Shown here: positions 18,693-28,967 of the stretch, piece after piece
Layout of the letters: each line of letters opens with the position of its first letter
Position numbering within the stretch: position 1 is the first letter of the stretch
DNA from: Comamonadaceae bacterium
GTDB taxonomy: Bacteria > Pseudomonadota > Gammaproteobacteria > Burkholderiales > Burkholderiaceae_C
Direction: 5' to 3'
Assembly (NCBI GenBank): GCA_947442105.1
Contig: CANEVH010000015.1
Coordinates: 1-64,000, forward strand
DNA length: 64,000 nt
Program-made: the position numbers and the translations under genes
Notes under the pieces: model-generated
What the model was told of the DNA's origin: nothing
What the model saw: only the letters and a program-made list of their open reading frames with translations
Databases searched by the model: none

Positions 18693-19670
18693 ATGCTAGC
18701 ATTCCATACGGCCTTTGGCCCCCCTACGAATTACCAGCGGCGAACAACTTTGCAACACTTCACCATAGCCACCCGCGAAAGCCGACTTGCCCTGTGGCAA
18801 GCCCGCCATGTGCAATCCCTTTTAACGGAACAGGGCCACAGCGTCACGCTGCTGGGCATGACCACCAAGGGCGACCAGATTCTGGACCGCTCCTTGAGCA
18901 AAGTCGGCGGCAAAGGGCTGTTTGTCAAAGAGCTGGAAACGGCACTGGAAGAAGGACGCGCCGATCTGGCTGTGCATTCGCTCAAAGACGTGCCCATGGA
19001 GTTGCCCGAAGGCTTTGCCCTGGCTTGTGTGATGGAGCGCGAAGACCCGCGCGATGCCTGGGTATCCAACCGCTACGCGCATTTTGCAGACCTGCCCCAG
19101 GGCGCGGTGGTGGGTACGTCGAGTTTGCGCCGCGTCGCCTTGCTGCGCGCCTTGCGCCCCGACCTGAAGATTGAACCCCTGCGCGGCAACCTCGATACCC
19201 GCCTGAAAAAGCTCGACGACGGTTTGTACGACGGCATCGTGCTCGCAGCCGCAGGCCTCAAGCGCCTGGAACTGGGCGCGCGCATCGCCCAGGTGTTTGA
19301 GACGGGCCAAATGCTGCCTGCGGCCGGTCAGGGCGCGCTGGGCATTGAAATCCCCGAAGGTCGCCAGGACGTGGCGCAGGCGCTCGCCTGTTTGGTGCAC
19401 CTGCCGACCATGCTGGCGGTGTCTGCCGAGCGTGCGGTCAGCCGCGTGATGGGCGGCAGCTGCTCTATGCCGCTGGCGGCGCACGCCACGTTCAGCGGCG
19501 ACGTGCTGCACCTGGAGGCCGCCTGGGGCGACCCGGAAGGCGCGGCAGCCCTGGTGCAAGTCAGCGGTCAGGCCACGGTGATCAGCCTGGTGGAGGCGGT
19601 GCAGTTGGGGGAACAGGTCGCGCAGTCGCTACAAGCAGCCGTGGCGGCCCAAGGCAAAACAGGCCATTGA
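18693..19670 (+). CDS. hemC: Hydroxymethylbilane synthase (porphobilinogen deaminase)
   Basis: Joins four porphobilinogens into hydroxymethylbilane in haem synthesis. Signatures are [15 protein letters not shown] at the N-terminus, [17 protein letters not shown] and the dipyrromethane-cofactor cysteine in GGSCSMP. The frame is open from 18645. The start is unsure: ATG at 18693 is listed (325 aa), but homology begins at FTIATRES, so TTG at 18750 may be used instead; neither has a strong ribosome site. It heads the hemC-hemD-hemX-hemY run and is divergent from ppc. A REP-like element separates it from hemD. Confidence 0.94.
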   Translation: MLAFHTAFGPPTNYQRRTTLQHFTIATRESRLALWQARHVQSLLTEQGHSVTLLGMTTKGDQILDRSLSKVGGKGLFVKELETALEEGRADLAVHSLKDVPMELPEGFALACVMEREDPRDAWVSNRYAHFADLPQGAVVGTSSLRRVALLRALRPDLKIEPLRGNLDTRLKKLDDGLYDGIVLAAAGLKRLELGARIAQVFETGQMLPAAGQGALGIEIPEGRQDVAQALACLVHLPTMLAVSAERAVSRVMGGSCSMPLAAHATFSGDVLHLEAAWGDPEGAAALVQVSGQATVISLVEAVQLGEQVAQSLQAAVAAQGKTGH

Positions 19671-19696
19671 TTGCACACGGGCGCAGCCCTTTGGGT

Positions 19697-19741
19697 CTCA
19701 CTTTGATGAGGGTGCGCAGCACCCCCAACCATGAAAGTTCT
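19697..19741. repeat. REP-like palindromic element, copy 1
   Basis: About 45 bases containing ATCA...AAGTG / CATGAAAGTT flanks around a GGTGCGCAGCACC core. Its reverse complement matches the element at 30003-30045 almost base for base, differing by a few substitutions and two single-base indels. It lies between hemC and hemD. It is a dispersed extragenic palindrome by structure and position. Confidence 0.65.
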
Positions 19742-19803
19742 CTCCCCTTACCGCCCGGTGGGCGGCGATCGCTGATCGAGTTGCCACTTTGTTAACGCAG
19801 ACC

Positions 19804-20601
19804 ATGCCACGCGCCATCGTTACCCGCCCGGCCAAGGAGGCGCAGGAATGGGTACGCAATTTGCGCGCGCGCGGAATTGACGCACTGGCGCTGCCCCTGA
19901 TTACGATTGTTGCGGCGGCTGACCCCGCACCGCTGCGCCAGGCCTGGAGCCAGCTTGGGCAATTCGATGCGGTGATGTTTGTCAGCGGCAACGCGGTGCG
20001 CCATTTTTTTGCCATGCGCCCCGCGCACAGTGCGTCGTACTTTGGCGCATCGCACACGCGCTTGCGGGCCTGGGTCACCGGTCCGGGCAGCCGCGCCGCG
20101 CTGGAGGCCAGTGGCGTGGCGCCCGGCTTGATTGACACCCCTGCGCTTGGCGATGGGCAGTTCGACTCAGAGGCACTCTGGCAGCAGGTGCGCGGCAGTG
20201 TGGCGGCGGGCATGCGGCTGCTGATCGTGCGCGGAAGTGCGGCCGGCGAGGACCTAAGCGCCCAAGGCGCCGGGCGCGACTGGTTGGCCCAACAAGTAGT
20301 CCAAGCCGGTTGCGCAGTGGACTTTGTGGTGGCCTACGAGCGCCGTCCGCCGGTCTGGGCGGCGGCGCAAATCAGCACTATCGCAGACGCCGCCCAAGAC
20401 GGCTCGGTGTGGATTTTTAGCAGTGCCGAGGCGGTCGCCTATTTGCATGCCTCGCTGCCGCAGCAAAGCTGGGCCCAGGCGCGTGCGCTGGCCACGCATG
20501 CGCGGATTGCACAGGCTGTGCGCCAGATCGGTTTTGGGCAGGTGCTGGAGTCGCGCCCCGTGTTGGAGGACGTGGTGGCGTCTATAGAATCACCGGCATG
20601 A
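19804..20601 (+). CDS. hemD: Uroporphyrinogen-III synthase
   Basis: 265-aa enzyme cyclising hydroxymethylbilane to uroporphyrinogen III with inversion of ring D. HemD sequences diverge widely. Here the N-terminal AIVTRPAKEAQEWV, a central VTGPGSRAALEASGV, LIVRGSAAGEDL and the late VWIFSSAEAV strand fit the two-lobed fold. An in-frame TTG lies at 19789, but the ATG at 19804 begins the first strand and is preferred. Its stop overlaps hemX by four bases. Confidence 0.9.
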   Translation: MPRAIVTRPAKEAQEWVRNLRARGIDALALPLITIVAAADPAPLRQAWSQLGQFDAVMFVSGNAVRHFFAMRPAHSASYFGASHTRLRAWVTGPGSRAALEASGVAPGLIDTPALGDGQFDSEALWQQVRGSVAAGMRLLIVRGSAAGEDLSAQGAGRDWLAQQVVQAGCAVDFVVAYERRPPVWAAAQISTIADAAQDGSVWIFSSAEAVAYLHASLPQQSWAQARALATHARIAQAVRQIGFGQVLESRPVLEDVVASIESPA

Positions 20602-21641
20602 CTCCAGCTGCAGACCAAGCGCCCCCAGCCCCGCCAGCGGCGTCTTTATCTGCCGAGTCACAGCCCGCCATGCGTCGGCTTTTGTACGCCACTGCGGCAG
20701 TGGCTACGGCAGCGCTCTTGGCCTGCGTCCTCCTGTGGCAAAAGGTGGGCGCCATGCAGGAACACTTGGCCCGCCAAAGCAGCGACGCCATCAGCCAGTC
20801 CAGTGACGCCAAGGCCAGCGCGCGCCAGGCGCAGGACGTGGCAATCGAGACGGCGGCCAAGCTGGCCGTGACCGATGCGCGGGTCAGCGAGGTGGCGCTG
20901 CAACGCGCGCAGATCGAAGAGCTGATCCAGAGCCTCTCGCGCTCGCGCGACGAAAATTTGGTGGCCGATATCGACTCTGCGATTCGCCTAGCCCAGCAGC
21001 AAGCGCAGCTAACAGGCAGCGTAGACCCCTTGCTCTCTGCCCTGAAAACGGCCGATATCCGCCTGGCCCGCGCGGCGCAGCCGCGCTTGGCGTCGGTGCA
21101 ACGCGCGGTTGCCCGCGACGTTGCCCGCATTCAGTCCACCCCGCTTTCCGACACGCCCACGCTGCTGTTGCAGCTCGACGAGTTGGCGCTGCTGGCCGAC
21201 GACTTGCCACTTGCCAACGCGGTGGGACAGGCCCGCCCCCTTGAACCCCTGGCGCGCAAGCCGCAAGAAAAAATGTCGGTCTGGTGGCTGCGCATCGGTG
21301 CAGAACTTCAGGCCCAAGCCAAAGATCTGGTGCGCGTGAGTAAGATCAGCGAGCCCGAAGCGGCCTTGCTGTCACCCGAGCAGTCGTTTTTTCTGCGTGA
21401 GAACTTCAAACTGCGCATCTTGAACGCCCGCCTGGGCCTGATGTCGCGCCAAATCGAACCGGCCCGGGCTGACTTAGCCAGCGCCTCCATTTTGCTCACG
21501 CGCTACTTCGCCGGGGCATCGCGCAAGACCCAGACTGCAGCGGCCCTGATGGCCCAGTTGCAAGCAAAAATGCGTTCGCTGGAGCTGCCCCGTGTTGACG
21601 AGACGCTTGCCGCCTTGTCCACGGCTGCGGCGGGGCGATAG
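20598..21641 (+). CDS. hemX: HemX-like membrane protein (uroporphyrinogen-III C-methyltransferase-related family)
   Basis: 347 aa. A proline/alanine-rich cytoplasmic start is followed by one transmembrane helix (about residues 27-46), then a long coiled-coil-like helical periplasmic part rich in Ala, Gln and Arg. This is the HemX family layout; despite its database name it has no methyltransferase motifs. The role is thought to be support of haem synthesis or complex assembly at the membrane. ATGA overlap with hemD and a 3-base gap to hemY show translational coupling. Confidence 0.87.
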   Translation: MTPAADQAPPAPPAASLSAESQPAMRRLLYATAAVATAALLACVLLWQKVGAMQEHLARQSSDAISQSSDAKASARQAQDVAIETAAKLAVTDARVSEVALQRAQIEELIQSLSRSRDENLVADIDSAIRLAQQQAQLTGSVDPLLSALKTADIRLARAAQPRLASVQRAVARDVARIQSTPLSDTPTLLLQLDELALLADDLPLANAVGQARPLEPLARKPQEKMSVWWLRIGAELQAQAKDLVRVSKISEPEAALLSPEQSFFLRENFKLRILNARLGLMSRQIEPARADLASASILLTRYFAGASRKTQTAAALMAQLQAKMRSLELPRVDETLAALSTAAAGR

Positions 21642-21644
21642 CCC

Positions 21645-22877
21645 ATGCGCGGCGTGCTGTGGCTTATGGCGCTGTTTGGCGTGGCCGTGGCCAGCGCCTT
21701 GTTTGCAGTGGGCAACCCCGGCACGGTCACTCTTTTTTGGCCGCCTTACCGGGTGGACTTGTCGCTGAATCTGGCGCTGTTGGTGCTTTTGCTGAGTTTT
21801 GCGGTGCTCCATCTGGCCCTGCGCGGGTTCGCCGCTTTTGCCAGCATTCCGGCGCAAGCCCGACGCTGGCGCACCCAGCACCGCGAGCGTTTGGTGCACG
21901 CCTCCTTGGTCGATGCGCTGCTGCACTTGGTGGCGGGGCGTTTTTTGCGTTCGCGCAAGGCGGCTGAACATGCCTTGACCCTGCAACTCTCGCCCGAAGC
22001 GGATGAGGATTCGGCACGCAGCACAGCGCGATTGCAAGCCATGCTGCACTTGGTCGCGGCTGAGAGTGCCCATGCCTTGCAGGATCGCCCGGTGCGCGAT
22101 GCACATTTCCAACAGGCCAGCGAGGTGTTGCGCAGCCCCGACGTGGCCAGTACCCAAGAAGGCCTGTTTTTGCGTGCGGCGCGCTGGGCGCTCGACGACC
22201 ACGATGCAGGCGAGGCCATGCAGTGGCTTGACCGGCTACCCCAAGGTGCTGCCCGGCGCACCGTGGCCTTGCGCCTGCGGTTTCGCATTGCGCGCCGGCA
22301 GGGCAAAACCGCGCTGGCGCTGGAGACCGTACGTCTGCTGGTCAAGCACCGTGCGGTTGCCAAAGCCAGCGGCCTGAGCCTGCTGCGCGCGCTGGCCCTG
22401 GAGCTGATTTCTGCCAGCAAGTTGCCAACCCAAATCACCCAGGCATGGAGCACGCTGGACGCCAGCGAGCGCGCCATGCCCGATGTGGCGCTGAGCGCCG
22501 CGCGCCATTGGCTGGCCCTGGGCGGCGATGCCACGCAGTCGCGCGCGTGGCTGCTGCCGGTGTGGGAGCAGATGGTGGACAAGCCCAGCGACCTGACACC
22601 GGCACAGCGCCTGGCGCTGGTTCGCACGCTGGAGTCGGGCTTTGCACAGCAAAACGGTACGCCGGATGCGGCCTGGTTGGCGCGCATTGAGGCGGCTCAG
22701 ATGTCCGATCCGCGCGACGCGCTCTTGCAATACCTGGCCGGCGTCATGTGCGCACGGCTGGGCCTGTGGGGCAAGGCGCAACACTTGCTTCGCCAATCGG
22801 TGGCCGTCACTGCCGACCTGGAGCTCAAACGGGACGCGCAGCGCGCCCTTGATGCCTTGGCGCAACGCAGCGAATAG
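21645..22877 (+). CDS. hemY: HemY, inner-membrane haem biosynthesis protein with TPR-like repeats
   Basis: 410 aa. Two N-terminal transmembrane helices (about 1-20 and 40-62) enclose a short periplasmic loop (NPGTVTLFWPPYRVDLS) typical of HemY. The rest is an alpha-helical TPR-like region in the cytoplasm. Known in proteobacteria as the last gene of the hemCDXY cluster and linked to late haem synthesis; its biochemical action is not settled. It ends facing rne, with a two-way terminator between. Confidence 0.88.
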   Translation: MRGVLWLMALFGVAVASALFAVGNPGTVTLFWPPYRVDLSLNLALLVLLLSFAVLHLALRGFAAFASIPAQARRWRTQHRERLVHASLVDALLHLVAGRFLRSRKAAEHALTLQLSPEADEDSARSTARLQAMLHLVAAESAHALQDRPVRDAHFQQASEVLRSPDVASTQEGLFLRAARWALDDHDAGEAMQWLDRLPQGAARRTVALRLRFRIARRQGKTALALETVRLLVKHRAVAKASGLSLLRALALELISASKLPTQITQAWSTLDASERAMPDVALSAARHWLALGGDATQSRAWLLPVWEQMVDKPSDLTPAQRLALVRTLESGFAQQNGTPDAAWLARIEAAQMSDPRDALLQYLAGVMCARLGLWGKAQHLLRQSVAVTADLELKRDAQRALDALAQRSE

Positions 22878-23055
22878 ACGGCCCACTGGAAGTTTGTTTG
22901 GCCAAGCCGGGTTGGTTGGCGCTCTGCGCTGGTGCTGGGCTTGAAAGTACAACGGCTGCGCATCAGTAAGGCGGCTAGCGCTCACATCAACTGCTGGCGC
23001 CCACGCATGCCTGCGAGGCCACACGGCTACAAGCCCGCAAAAACACCCGGCAAAG

Positions 23056-23081
23056 AAAAAGGGCACCAAAGTGCCCTTTTT
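23056..23081. terminator. Bidirectional intrinsic terminator between hemY and rne
   Basis: AAAAAGGGCAC / GTGCCCTTTTT hairpin with a 4-base CAAA loop; both strands give a G+C stem followed by Ts. It serves the convergent hem operon and rne transcripts. Confidence 0.85.
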
Positions 23082-23134
23082 CCACGGGTGCTGGCTGTGG
23101 GCCAGCACCATGGTGGTGTTGCTATTGCGGGTCT

Positions 23135-26100
23135 TTACTCGTCCAAAGGCAGGTTCAGTGCACGCAAGTCGCGCTTGGTTTCCACCAAAACCAGCGGGCC
23201 TTCGTGAATCGCCAAGGGTGCGGGGCGCTCACGCGGCGTGTGCGTTGCCTGTGGTTCTGCGGCGATGGCCGCTTGCACGGCGGCAATACGTTCCGGGTCG
23301 GAGTTGACCCATTGCAGCCCCGAAGTGCTGGCCACTGTTTGCAGGTTTTCCATCGGCAAATCGTAGCTGGACACTTTGGGCATGCCGCTCGCAGCTGCGG
23401 CTGCTGGAGCCAGCGGCGCTGGTGCTGGCGTCTTTGCGGCCATCGTCGCTGGCGGGGCCATCACTGGGGCTGCGGTTGCCACGGGCGCGGCTTGCACCAC
23501 CAGAGTTGGCGCTTCTACCGGTGCAGCAGCTTGTACCGCAGCGGCTGGCGCTGGCACTGGCGTGGCCTCGGGCGCTTGCTCCGCAGTCGCAACCACAGGT
23601 TGTGTCGGCACTGCGGCGGGCTGGGTGAAGTAAGAGGCACGCACCACGTGCTCGACTTCCTGACTTGCCTCGCCCGGCGCTGCGCCGGACTGGGGCGCTG
23701 CATCATTGCGTTCGCCCCGGCCACCGCGTTCGCCACGGTCGCGGCCATAACGGTCACGCGAGCGGCGTTGGCCGGACTCGCGGCCTTCCTGGCCTTGGTC
23801 GATGCCGCCCTCAGGTGCGCCTTCCGCGTTGCCGGAAGCTTCGGGTGCTGCTACGCCGCTGGCGTCGCTGCTGCCGTCTTCGGTGCGTGGGCCACGGTCG
23901 TTGCGGCGTCCACGGCCACCGCGTGAGCGGCCTTCGCGGGGTTCGCGCTCGCTTACTGCGGCTTCGCCGTTGCCCGCATCTGCGGCGGGTTCGGTGCTGC
24001 GTTCTTGGCGTTCGCCGCCGTCCATGCGCTCATTGCCGCGCTCGCCGTTGCGGCCACGGCCACCACGCTCGCTGCGGGGTGCACGCTCTTGGCGGGGTGC
24101 CTCGGCGTCGCCGGTTACGCCAACCGCGTCCATCTCCGAGCTGCTGCCTTTGTTTTCTGCCTCAAAGCGGTCACGCTGGGCGCCGCGCTCGGCGCGTTCA
24201 CCGCCACGTCCACCACGGCCTCCGCGCGATTCGGCGCGGGCGTCACCCCGCGATTCGGGGCGGGCGTCACCTCGTGGTTCGCCACGGCCTTCGCCACGAC
24301 CCTCCGCGCGGGGCTCGCTGCGGCTGCCATCGGCGCGTGCTTCGCTGCGGGGGCCACGGCCCTCGCCGCCCCGTGCACCGCGACCGCCGCGGGCGCCGTC
24401 GCGTCCACCTTCACGTCCACCTTCGCGTCCACCTTCGCGCGGAGGACGGCCATCGCGGCGTTCGTCGGTTTTCACGGGGGCGACAACAACAGGGGTTACA
24501 GGTGTACTGGCGGGTGCGCCAAAGAGGCCCTTGATCCAGCCAAACAGGCCTGTGGGTGCAGTCACCGGCGCTGGCACGGGAGCGGGCGCCTGCACAGCGA
24601 CGGGCACCGGCTTGGGTGCTTCAAGCTTCACGGGCGCCTGGGGAGCCGGTGCGTCGGGCAGCACGCCTTTGATGATGGGCGTTTGCTTGTTGGTCGGCTC
24701 TTGCGAGCGGCGGGTCACTCCGGTGGCCTCTTCCATGTCGTCGGCCATTTTGTAGCTGGCTTCGATGTGGTCCAAGCGCGGGTCGTCGTGCTTCAGGCGC
24801 TCAAGCTTGTAATTAGGCGTTTCCAGCGTCTTGTTGGGCACCATCAGCACGTTAATCCGCTGCTTGAGCTCAATCTTGGCGATCTCGGTGCGCTTTTCGT
24901 TCAGCAGGAACGACGCCACGTCGACTGGCACCTGGCACAGCACCGACGCCGTGTTGTCCTTGAGAGACTCTTCCTGGATGATGCGCAGAATCTGCAGCGC
25001 GCTGGATTCGGTGTCACGGATGTGGCCGGAACCACCGCAGCGCGGGCAGGGGATGGATGCGCCTTCCGACAACGCAGGCCTTAGCCGTTGCCGGCTCATT
25101 TCCATCAGGCCGAATTTGCTAATGGTGCCAAACTGGACGCGGGCGCGGTCCTGGCGCAGGGCGTCGCGCAGGCGGCTTTCCACCTCGCGGCGGTTGCGGC
25201 TTTCTTCCATGTCGATAAAGTCGATCACGATCAGGCCGCCCAGGTCGCGCAAACGCATCTGGCGCGCCACTTCGTCAGCGGCTTCCAGGTTGGTGCGGGT
25301 GGCGGTTTCTTCGATGTCGCCGCCTTTGATGGCGCGCGCCGAGTTCACGTCCACGCTCACCAACGCTTCGGTGTGGTCGATCACGATGGCGCCGCCGGAG
25401 GGCAGTTGCACCGTGCGGGCGTAGGCCGATTCGATCTGGTGCTCAATTTGGAAGCGGCTAAACAGCGGCGCGTCGTCGCGGTAGCGCTTTACGCGGGCTG
25501 CATGCTCTGGCATGACGTGGGCCATGAACTGCTGCGCTTGCTCGTACACATCGTCGGTGTCGATCAGGATGTCGCCAATGTCGTGGTTGAAGTAGTCGCG
25601 GATGGCGCGGATCACCAGGCTGGACTCTTGGTAGATCAGGTAGGCGCCTTTTCCGCCTTTGGAGGCGCCGTCTATGGCGTTCCAGAGTTTGAGCAGGTAG
25701 TTCAGGTCCCATTGCAGCTCAGGCGCACTGCGGCCAATGCCGGCGGTGCGGGCAATGATGGACATGCCGTTGGGGTATTCGAGCTGGTCGAGCGCTTCTT
25801 TCAGGTCTGCGCGGTCGTCGCCCTCGATGCGGCGGCTCACGCCACCGCCACGGGGGTTGTTGGGCATGAGCACCACGTAGCGCCCGGCCAGCGACACAAA
25901 AGTGGTTAGCGCCGCGCCCTTGTTGCCGCGCTCTTCTTTTTCCACTTGCACCAGCAGTTCCTGGCCTTCGCGAATGGCGTCTTGGATGCGGGCGTTGTTG
26001 ACGGCCACGCCTTGCTGAAAATACTGCTTGGAGATTTCTTTGAAGGGCAGAAAACCGTGGCGGTCTTCACCGTAGTCCACGAAACAGGCCTCTAGTGAAG

Positions 26101-26251
26101 GCTCAACCCGGGTGACCACAGCCTTGTAGATATTGCCCTTGCGCTGTTCGCGCCCTTCGATTTCGATTTCGTAGTCGAGTAGTTTTTGTCCGTCGACGAT
26201 AGCCAGGCGGCGTTCTTCTGCCTGGGTGGCGTTGATTAGCATCCGTTTCAT
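23135..26251 (-). CDS. rne: Ribonuclease E
   Basis: 1038-aa endoribonuclease that starts mRNA decay and processes rRNA and tRNA at the inner membrane. The N-terminal catalytic half shows [21 protein letters not shown], the S1 domain ([23 protein letters not shown], given in part), the catalytic acidic motif VIDFIDME and the zinc link CPRCGGSGH. The C-terminal half (about 570-1000) is low-complexity, Arg/Gly/Glu-rich then Ala/Pro-rich, as expected for the degradosome scaffold. An ATG three codons upstream exists, but AAGGA lies 8 bases before 26251, so that is the start. Long antisense open frames here are composition artefacts. Confidence 0.96.
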   Translation of the reverse strand: MKRMLINATQAEERRLAIVDGQKLLDYEIEIEGREQRKGNIYKAVVTRVEPSLEACFVDYGEDRHGFLPFKEISKQYFQQGVAVNNARIQDAIREGQELLVQVEKEERGNKGAALTTFVSLAGRYVVLMPNNPRGGGVSRRIEGDDRADLKEALDQLEYPNGMSIIARTAGIGRSAPELQWDLNYLLKLWNAIDGASKGGKGAYLIYQESSLVIRAIRDYFNHDIGDILIDTDDVYEQAQQFMAHVMPEHAARVKRYRDDAPLFSRFQIEHQIESAYARTVQLPSGGAIVIDHTEALVSVDVNSARAIKGGDIEETATRTNLEAADEVARQMRLRDLGGLIVIDFIDMEESRNRREVESRLRDALRQDRARVQFGTISKFGLMEMSRQRLRPALSEGASIPCPRCGGSGHIRDTESSALQILRIIQEESLKDNTASVLCQVPVDVASFLLNEKRTEIAKIELKQRINVLMVPNKTLETPNYKLERLKHDDPRLDHIEASYKMADDMEEATGVTRRSQEPTNKQTPIIKGVLPDAPAPQAPVKLEAPKPVPVAVQAPAPVPAPVTAPTGLFGWIKGLFGAPASTPVTPVVVAPVKTDERRDGRPPREGGREGGREGGRDGARGGRGARGGEGRGPRSEARADGSRSEPRAEGRGEGRGEPRGDARPESRGDARAESRGGRGGRGGERAERGAQRDRFEAENKGSSSEMDAVGVTGDAEAPRQERAPRSERGGRGRNGERGNERMDGGERQERSTEPAADAGNGEAAVSEREPREGRSRGGRGRRNDRGPRTEDGSSDASGVAAPEASGNAEGAPEGGIDQGQEGRESGQRRSRDRYGRDRGERGGRGERNDAAPQSGAAPGEASQEVEHVVRASYFTQPAAVPTQPVVATAEQAPEATPVPAPAAAVQAAAPVEAPTLVVQAAPVATAAPVMAPPATMAAKTPAPAPLAPAAAAASGMPKVSSYDLPMENLQTVASTSGLQWVNSDPERIAAVQAAIAAEPQATHTPRERPAPLAIHEGPLVLVETKRDLRALNLPLDE

Positions 26252-26748
26252 GGAGTGCATCCTTTTTCAGTTGTCAGCTGCCCAAAATGGGCTAACGACG
26301 CCTAGACCGAAAAACTGAACTGAGGGGGAATTGCCGGAGAACTTCGGTTCACACAAGGTGACGAAGCGTAGGCGCAGGGATGCAGACGAGAGGGTGGATA
26401 TGCGTTTTGGACGTCCGCCGTGCAGCGATGGGCGCACAGCAGCCGTTGAGCGAAGCCCAAGACGTGCCGGTAAACGGCGCGAAAACGCTCCGCAGGCACA
26501 TGTTTATCAAGGGGATCAACACAAATATCTCGTTTCATTCCGCCTCCAGACCCGTGGGGCCTGGAGGTTTTGGGTATTCCGTATCAGGGGTTCAATTCTT
26601 CGGCTTGACCGTGTTGTGTGCTTGCCATTCACCGCATCTGGCGAGGAATTTGCAAGCAATGCAGCAAGGCGGCATCGACCGGCTAGCGCGGCTTTGGGTG
26701 GGCGTGGACTAAACTCCAAACAAATCAACCACTTACAGCAAAGCGCTA
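26252..26748. other. Divergent leader region of rne and rluC
   Basis: About 500 bases without a supported gene between divergent rne and rluC. On the minus strand it probably holds a long 5' leader of rne; in E. coli such a leader mediates RNase E autoregulation. One clear hairpin is CCTCCAG (26543-26549) pairing with CTGGAGG (26561-26567). No convincing promoter box pair was identified on either strand. Confidence 0.6.
26543..26567 (-). promoter_or_regulatory. Stem-loop in the presumed rne leader
   Basis: CCTCCAG and CTGGAGG pair perfectly around an 11-base loop that can pair further (CCC with GGG). It lies about 290 bases upstream of the rne start. A role in leader control is inferred by analogy with E. 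coli rne. Confidence 0.4.
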
Positions 26749-27915
26749 GTGAAACACATTATAGGGACCAATCCCACGCCGCAGAATCTGGCAGTTCCGC
26801 AAGGGCCAGGCACTGCCGTGCAGTGGATCACGGTGCAAGAAAACGGCAGCGAACAGCGCCTGGACAACTACCTGGTTCGCCATCTCAAGGGCGTGCCCAA
26901 GACGCACATTTACCGCATCATCCGCAGCGGTGAGGTGCGGGTCAACAAAGGCCGCGCCAGCGCCGACACCCGTTTGCAGGTCGGCGACGTGCTGCGCCTG
27001 CCGCCGGTGCGGGTGTCGGAGCGTGCTGCGGACAAAGCGCAGGCCATGACAGAGCAGGCGCGCTCGGTGCCCGCCAAACAATTCGATATTTTGTTTGAGG
27101 ACGCCCATTTTTTGGCCATTGACAAGCCCGCCGGGGTGGCGGTGCACGGAGGCTCGGGCGTGAGTTTTGGCGTGATAGAGCAGTTGCGCATGGCGCGGCC
27201 CCAGGCGGAGTTTTTGGAGTTGGTCCACCGCCTGGACCGGGAAACCAGTGGAATTCTGTTAGTCGCCAAGAAGCGCAGCGCGCTCAAGCACCTGCAAGCC
27301 CAGTTTCGTGACCGGGAAACGGGAAAAACCTACCTGGCCGTGGCGCTGGGCCGCTGGCCGTCAAATAAGAAGGTGCTGGACAAGCCGCTGCACAAGTACT
27401 TGCTGGACGCCGTGTCGGGCCAGGGCGAAGGCGAGCGCCGCGTCAAGGTGGTGTCCCAGGACGACCCCGACGGCATGCCGTCCCTGACGCTGGTGAAAGT
27501 CAACACGACTTCGCCCGTGGGCGCGGCGCAGCCCTATTCGCTGCTGGAGGTGACGATCAAGACCGGGCGCACCCACCAAATTCGGGTTCACTTGGCCTCT
27601 GAAGGCATGCCGATTGCGGGCGACGACAAATATGGCGACTTCGAGCGCAACAAGGCGTTGGCCCGCGCGCTGGGTGAAACGTCGCTCAAGCGCATGTTTT
27701 TGCATGCATGGCGCCTGCAATGCGACCATCCCGCTACGGGCCAACGCATGGAGCTGCACGCCGCACTGCCCGCCGAATTGGCGCAGTTTCTACACGCCGT
27801 GCTGCCCCAGGCCAAAGTTCTAGGCCCTGCGCCTTCGGCCCCTGGGAGCACATCCATTTCAAACCCAACTTCCGACGCCTTACGCGTCGTCCTACCAGCC
27901 CATGACATTGCATAA
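26749..27915 (+). CDS. rluC: 23S rRNA pseudouridine synthase C-type (RluA family)
   Basis: 388 aa. An S4 RNA-binding domain (RLDNYLVRHLKGVPKTHIYR, shown only in part here: RLDNYLVRHL, HIYRIIRSGEVRVNK) precedes the RluA catalytic domain with HRLDRETSGILL, whose Asp is the nucleophile. Later GRTHQIRVHLA and the HAWRL strand are conserved. RluC modifies 23S rRNA at 955, 2504 and 2580 in E. coli. GTG start. The divergent rne/rluC pair is a common proteobacterial arrangement. The C-terminal ~40 residues are a variable tail overlapping the next gene by 14 bases. Confidence 0.93.
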   Translation: MKHIIGTNPTPQNLAVPQGPGTAVQWITVQENGSEQRLDNYLVRHLKGVPKTHIYRIIRSGEVRVNKGRASADTRLQVGDVLRLPPVRVSERAADKAQAMTEQARSVPAKQFDILFEDAHFLAIDKPAGVAVHGGSGVSFGVIEQLRMARPQAEFLELVHRLDRETSGILLVAKKRSALKHLQAQFRDRETGKTYLAVALGRWPSNKKVLDKPLHKYLLDAVSGQGEGERRVKVVSQDDPDGMPSLTLVKVNTTSPVGAAQPYSLLEVTIKTGRTHQIRVHLASEGMPIAGDDKYGDFERNKALARALGETSLKRMFLHAWRLQCDHPATGQRMELHAALPAELAQFLHAVLPQAKVLGPAPSAPGSTSISNPTSDALRVVLPAHDIA

Positions 27916-28582
27916 ACCCGCCGAGCGCGCCCGGCGCTTTGACCTGATTGCTTTTGACTGGGACGGCACGCTGTTTGATTCCACGGCCATCATCACCCGC
28001 TGCATTCAACTGGCCGTGGCCGACGTTGGTGGCACCGTGCCCAGCGACAGGGACGCGTCTTACGTCATTGGGCTGGGCCTGGCGCAGGCTTTGGCCCATG
28101 CCGCGCCCGATGTGCCCCGAGAAAAGTACCCCCTGCTGGGTGAGCGCTACAAGCACCACTACTTTTTGCACCAAAACGACATCACCTTGTTTTCTGGCAT
28201 CGTGGACATGCTGGCCGCGCTCAAGCAGCGCCAGCATTTTTTGACGGTAGCCACAGGCAAAAGCCGCTGGGGCCTGGACCAGGCCCTGGGCCACGTCGCG
28301 CTCAAAGATCTTTTTCACGCCTCGCGAACGGCGGACGAGACGGCGGGCAAGCCCCATCCGCGCATGCTCCACGAGCTGATGGCCGAACTGGGCGTAACGC
28401 CCGAACGCACCTTGATGGTGGGCGACACCACGCACGATTTGCAAATGGCCCTCAACGCCGGGTGCGCCGCAGTGGGCGTGAGCTACGGTGCCCATGACCA
28501 CGGCGCCTTGGAGGCCTTAGGCCCACTTTTTGTCGCCCACTCCGCCGACCAATTGAGCCAGTGGATGCTGGAGCATGCCTGA
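27902..28582 (+). CDS. HAD-superfamily hydrolase (phosphoglycolate-phosphatase-like)
   Basis: 226-aa subfamily IA HAD phosphatase. Motif I FDWDGTLFDS (about residues 18-27) carries the nucleophile Asp. Motif II is the TVATGKSR strand, Lys is in GKPHPRML and motif IV is GDTTHDLQMA. The cap is alpha-helical (IA). It overlaps rluC and is followed 9 bases later by the Rieske gene, an arrangement common in beta-proteobacteria. The substrate is uncertain; phosphoglycolate or a similar small phosphate ester is likely. Confidence 0.9.
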   Translation: MTLHKPAERARRFDLIAFDWDGTLFDSTAIITRCIQLAVADVGGTVPSDRDASYVIGLGLAQALAHAAPDVPREKYPLLGERYKHHYFLHQNDITLFSGIVDMLAALKQRQHFLTVATGKSRWGLDQALGHVALKDLFHASRTADETAGKPHPRMLHELMAELGVTPERTLMVGDTTHDLQMALNAGCAAVGVSYGAHDHGALEALGPLFVAHSADQLSQWMLEHA

Positions 28583-28591
28583 GGCTGCGCG

Positions 28592-28966
28592 GTGACCCTG
28601 CCCCAGGACACTATGGCGCTGTGCAAGTCCGCAGATTTGGTGGACGGCGGCTTGGCCGTGCCCTTTGACGTGGTGTACCAGGGCCAATCTTGCTGGGCCT
28701 TCGCGGTTCGCTTTGAGGGAGCGGTGCACGCCTACCTCAACCGCTGCGCCCATGTGGCCATGGAAATGGACTTCCAGCCCAACCGGTTTTTTGACACAAC
28801 CGGGCGCTGGCTCATATGCGCCACGCACGGGGCGCTGTATGAGCCCGCCACGGGCGCTTGCATGTCAGGCCCCTGCCGCCGCTCCCTGGTCAAAATCACG
28901 ACCAGCGAATACGGTGGTCTCGTCCACTGGCATACTGAGCCCCAACTTCAGCCTATCCGCTTCTAA
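28592..28966 (+). CDS. Rieske [2Fe-2S] protein
   Basis: 124-aa soluble Rieske protein. The cluster ligands are visible as CAH (NRCAHV) and CATH, spaced about 27 residues apart, longer than in dioxygenase ferredoxins. No signal or membrane helix is present. It starts with GTG at 28592 or ATG at 28613 and lies between the HAD phosphatase and sppA, the usual trio in Burkholderiales. An electron-transfer role is inferred; its partner is unknown. Confidence 0.85.
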   Translation: MTLPQDTMALCKSADLVDGGLAVPFDVVYQGQSCWAFAVRFEGAVHAYLNRCAHVAMEMDFQPNRFFDTTGRWLICATHGALYEPATGACMSGPCRRSLVKITTSEYGGLVHWHTEPQLQPIRF

Positions 28967-28967
28967 T

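Noticed and set aside
20598-21641. HemX considered as a true uroporphyrinogen-III methyltransferase
   Set aside because: No SAM-binding or tetrapyrrole methylase motif; it is a single-helix membrane protein with a coiled periplasmic part.
23204-25084. Several long open frames antisense to the 3' half of rne
   Set aside because: They mirror the Arg/Gly/Ala-rich low-complexity tail of RNase E and show only composition-driven sequence.
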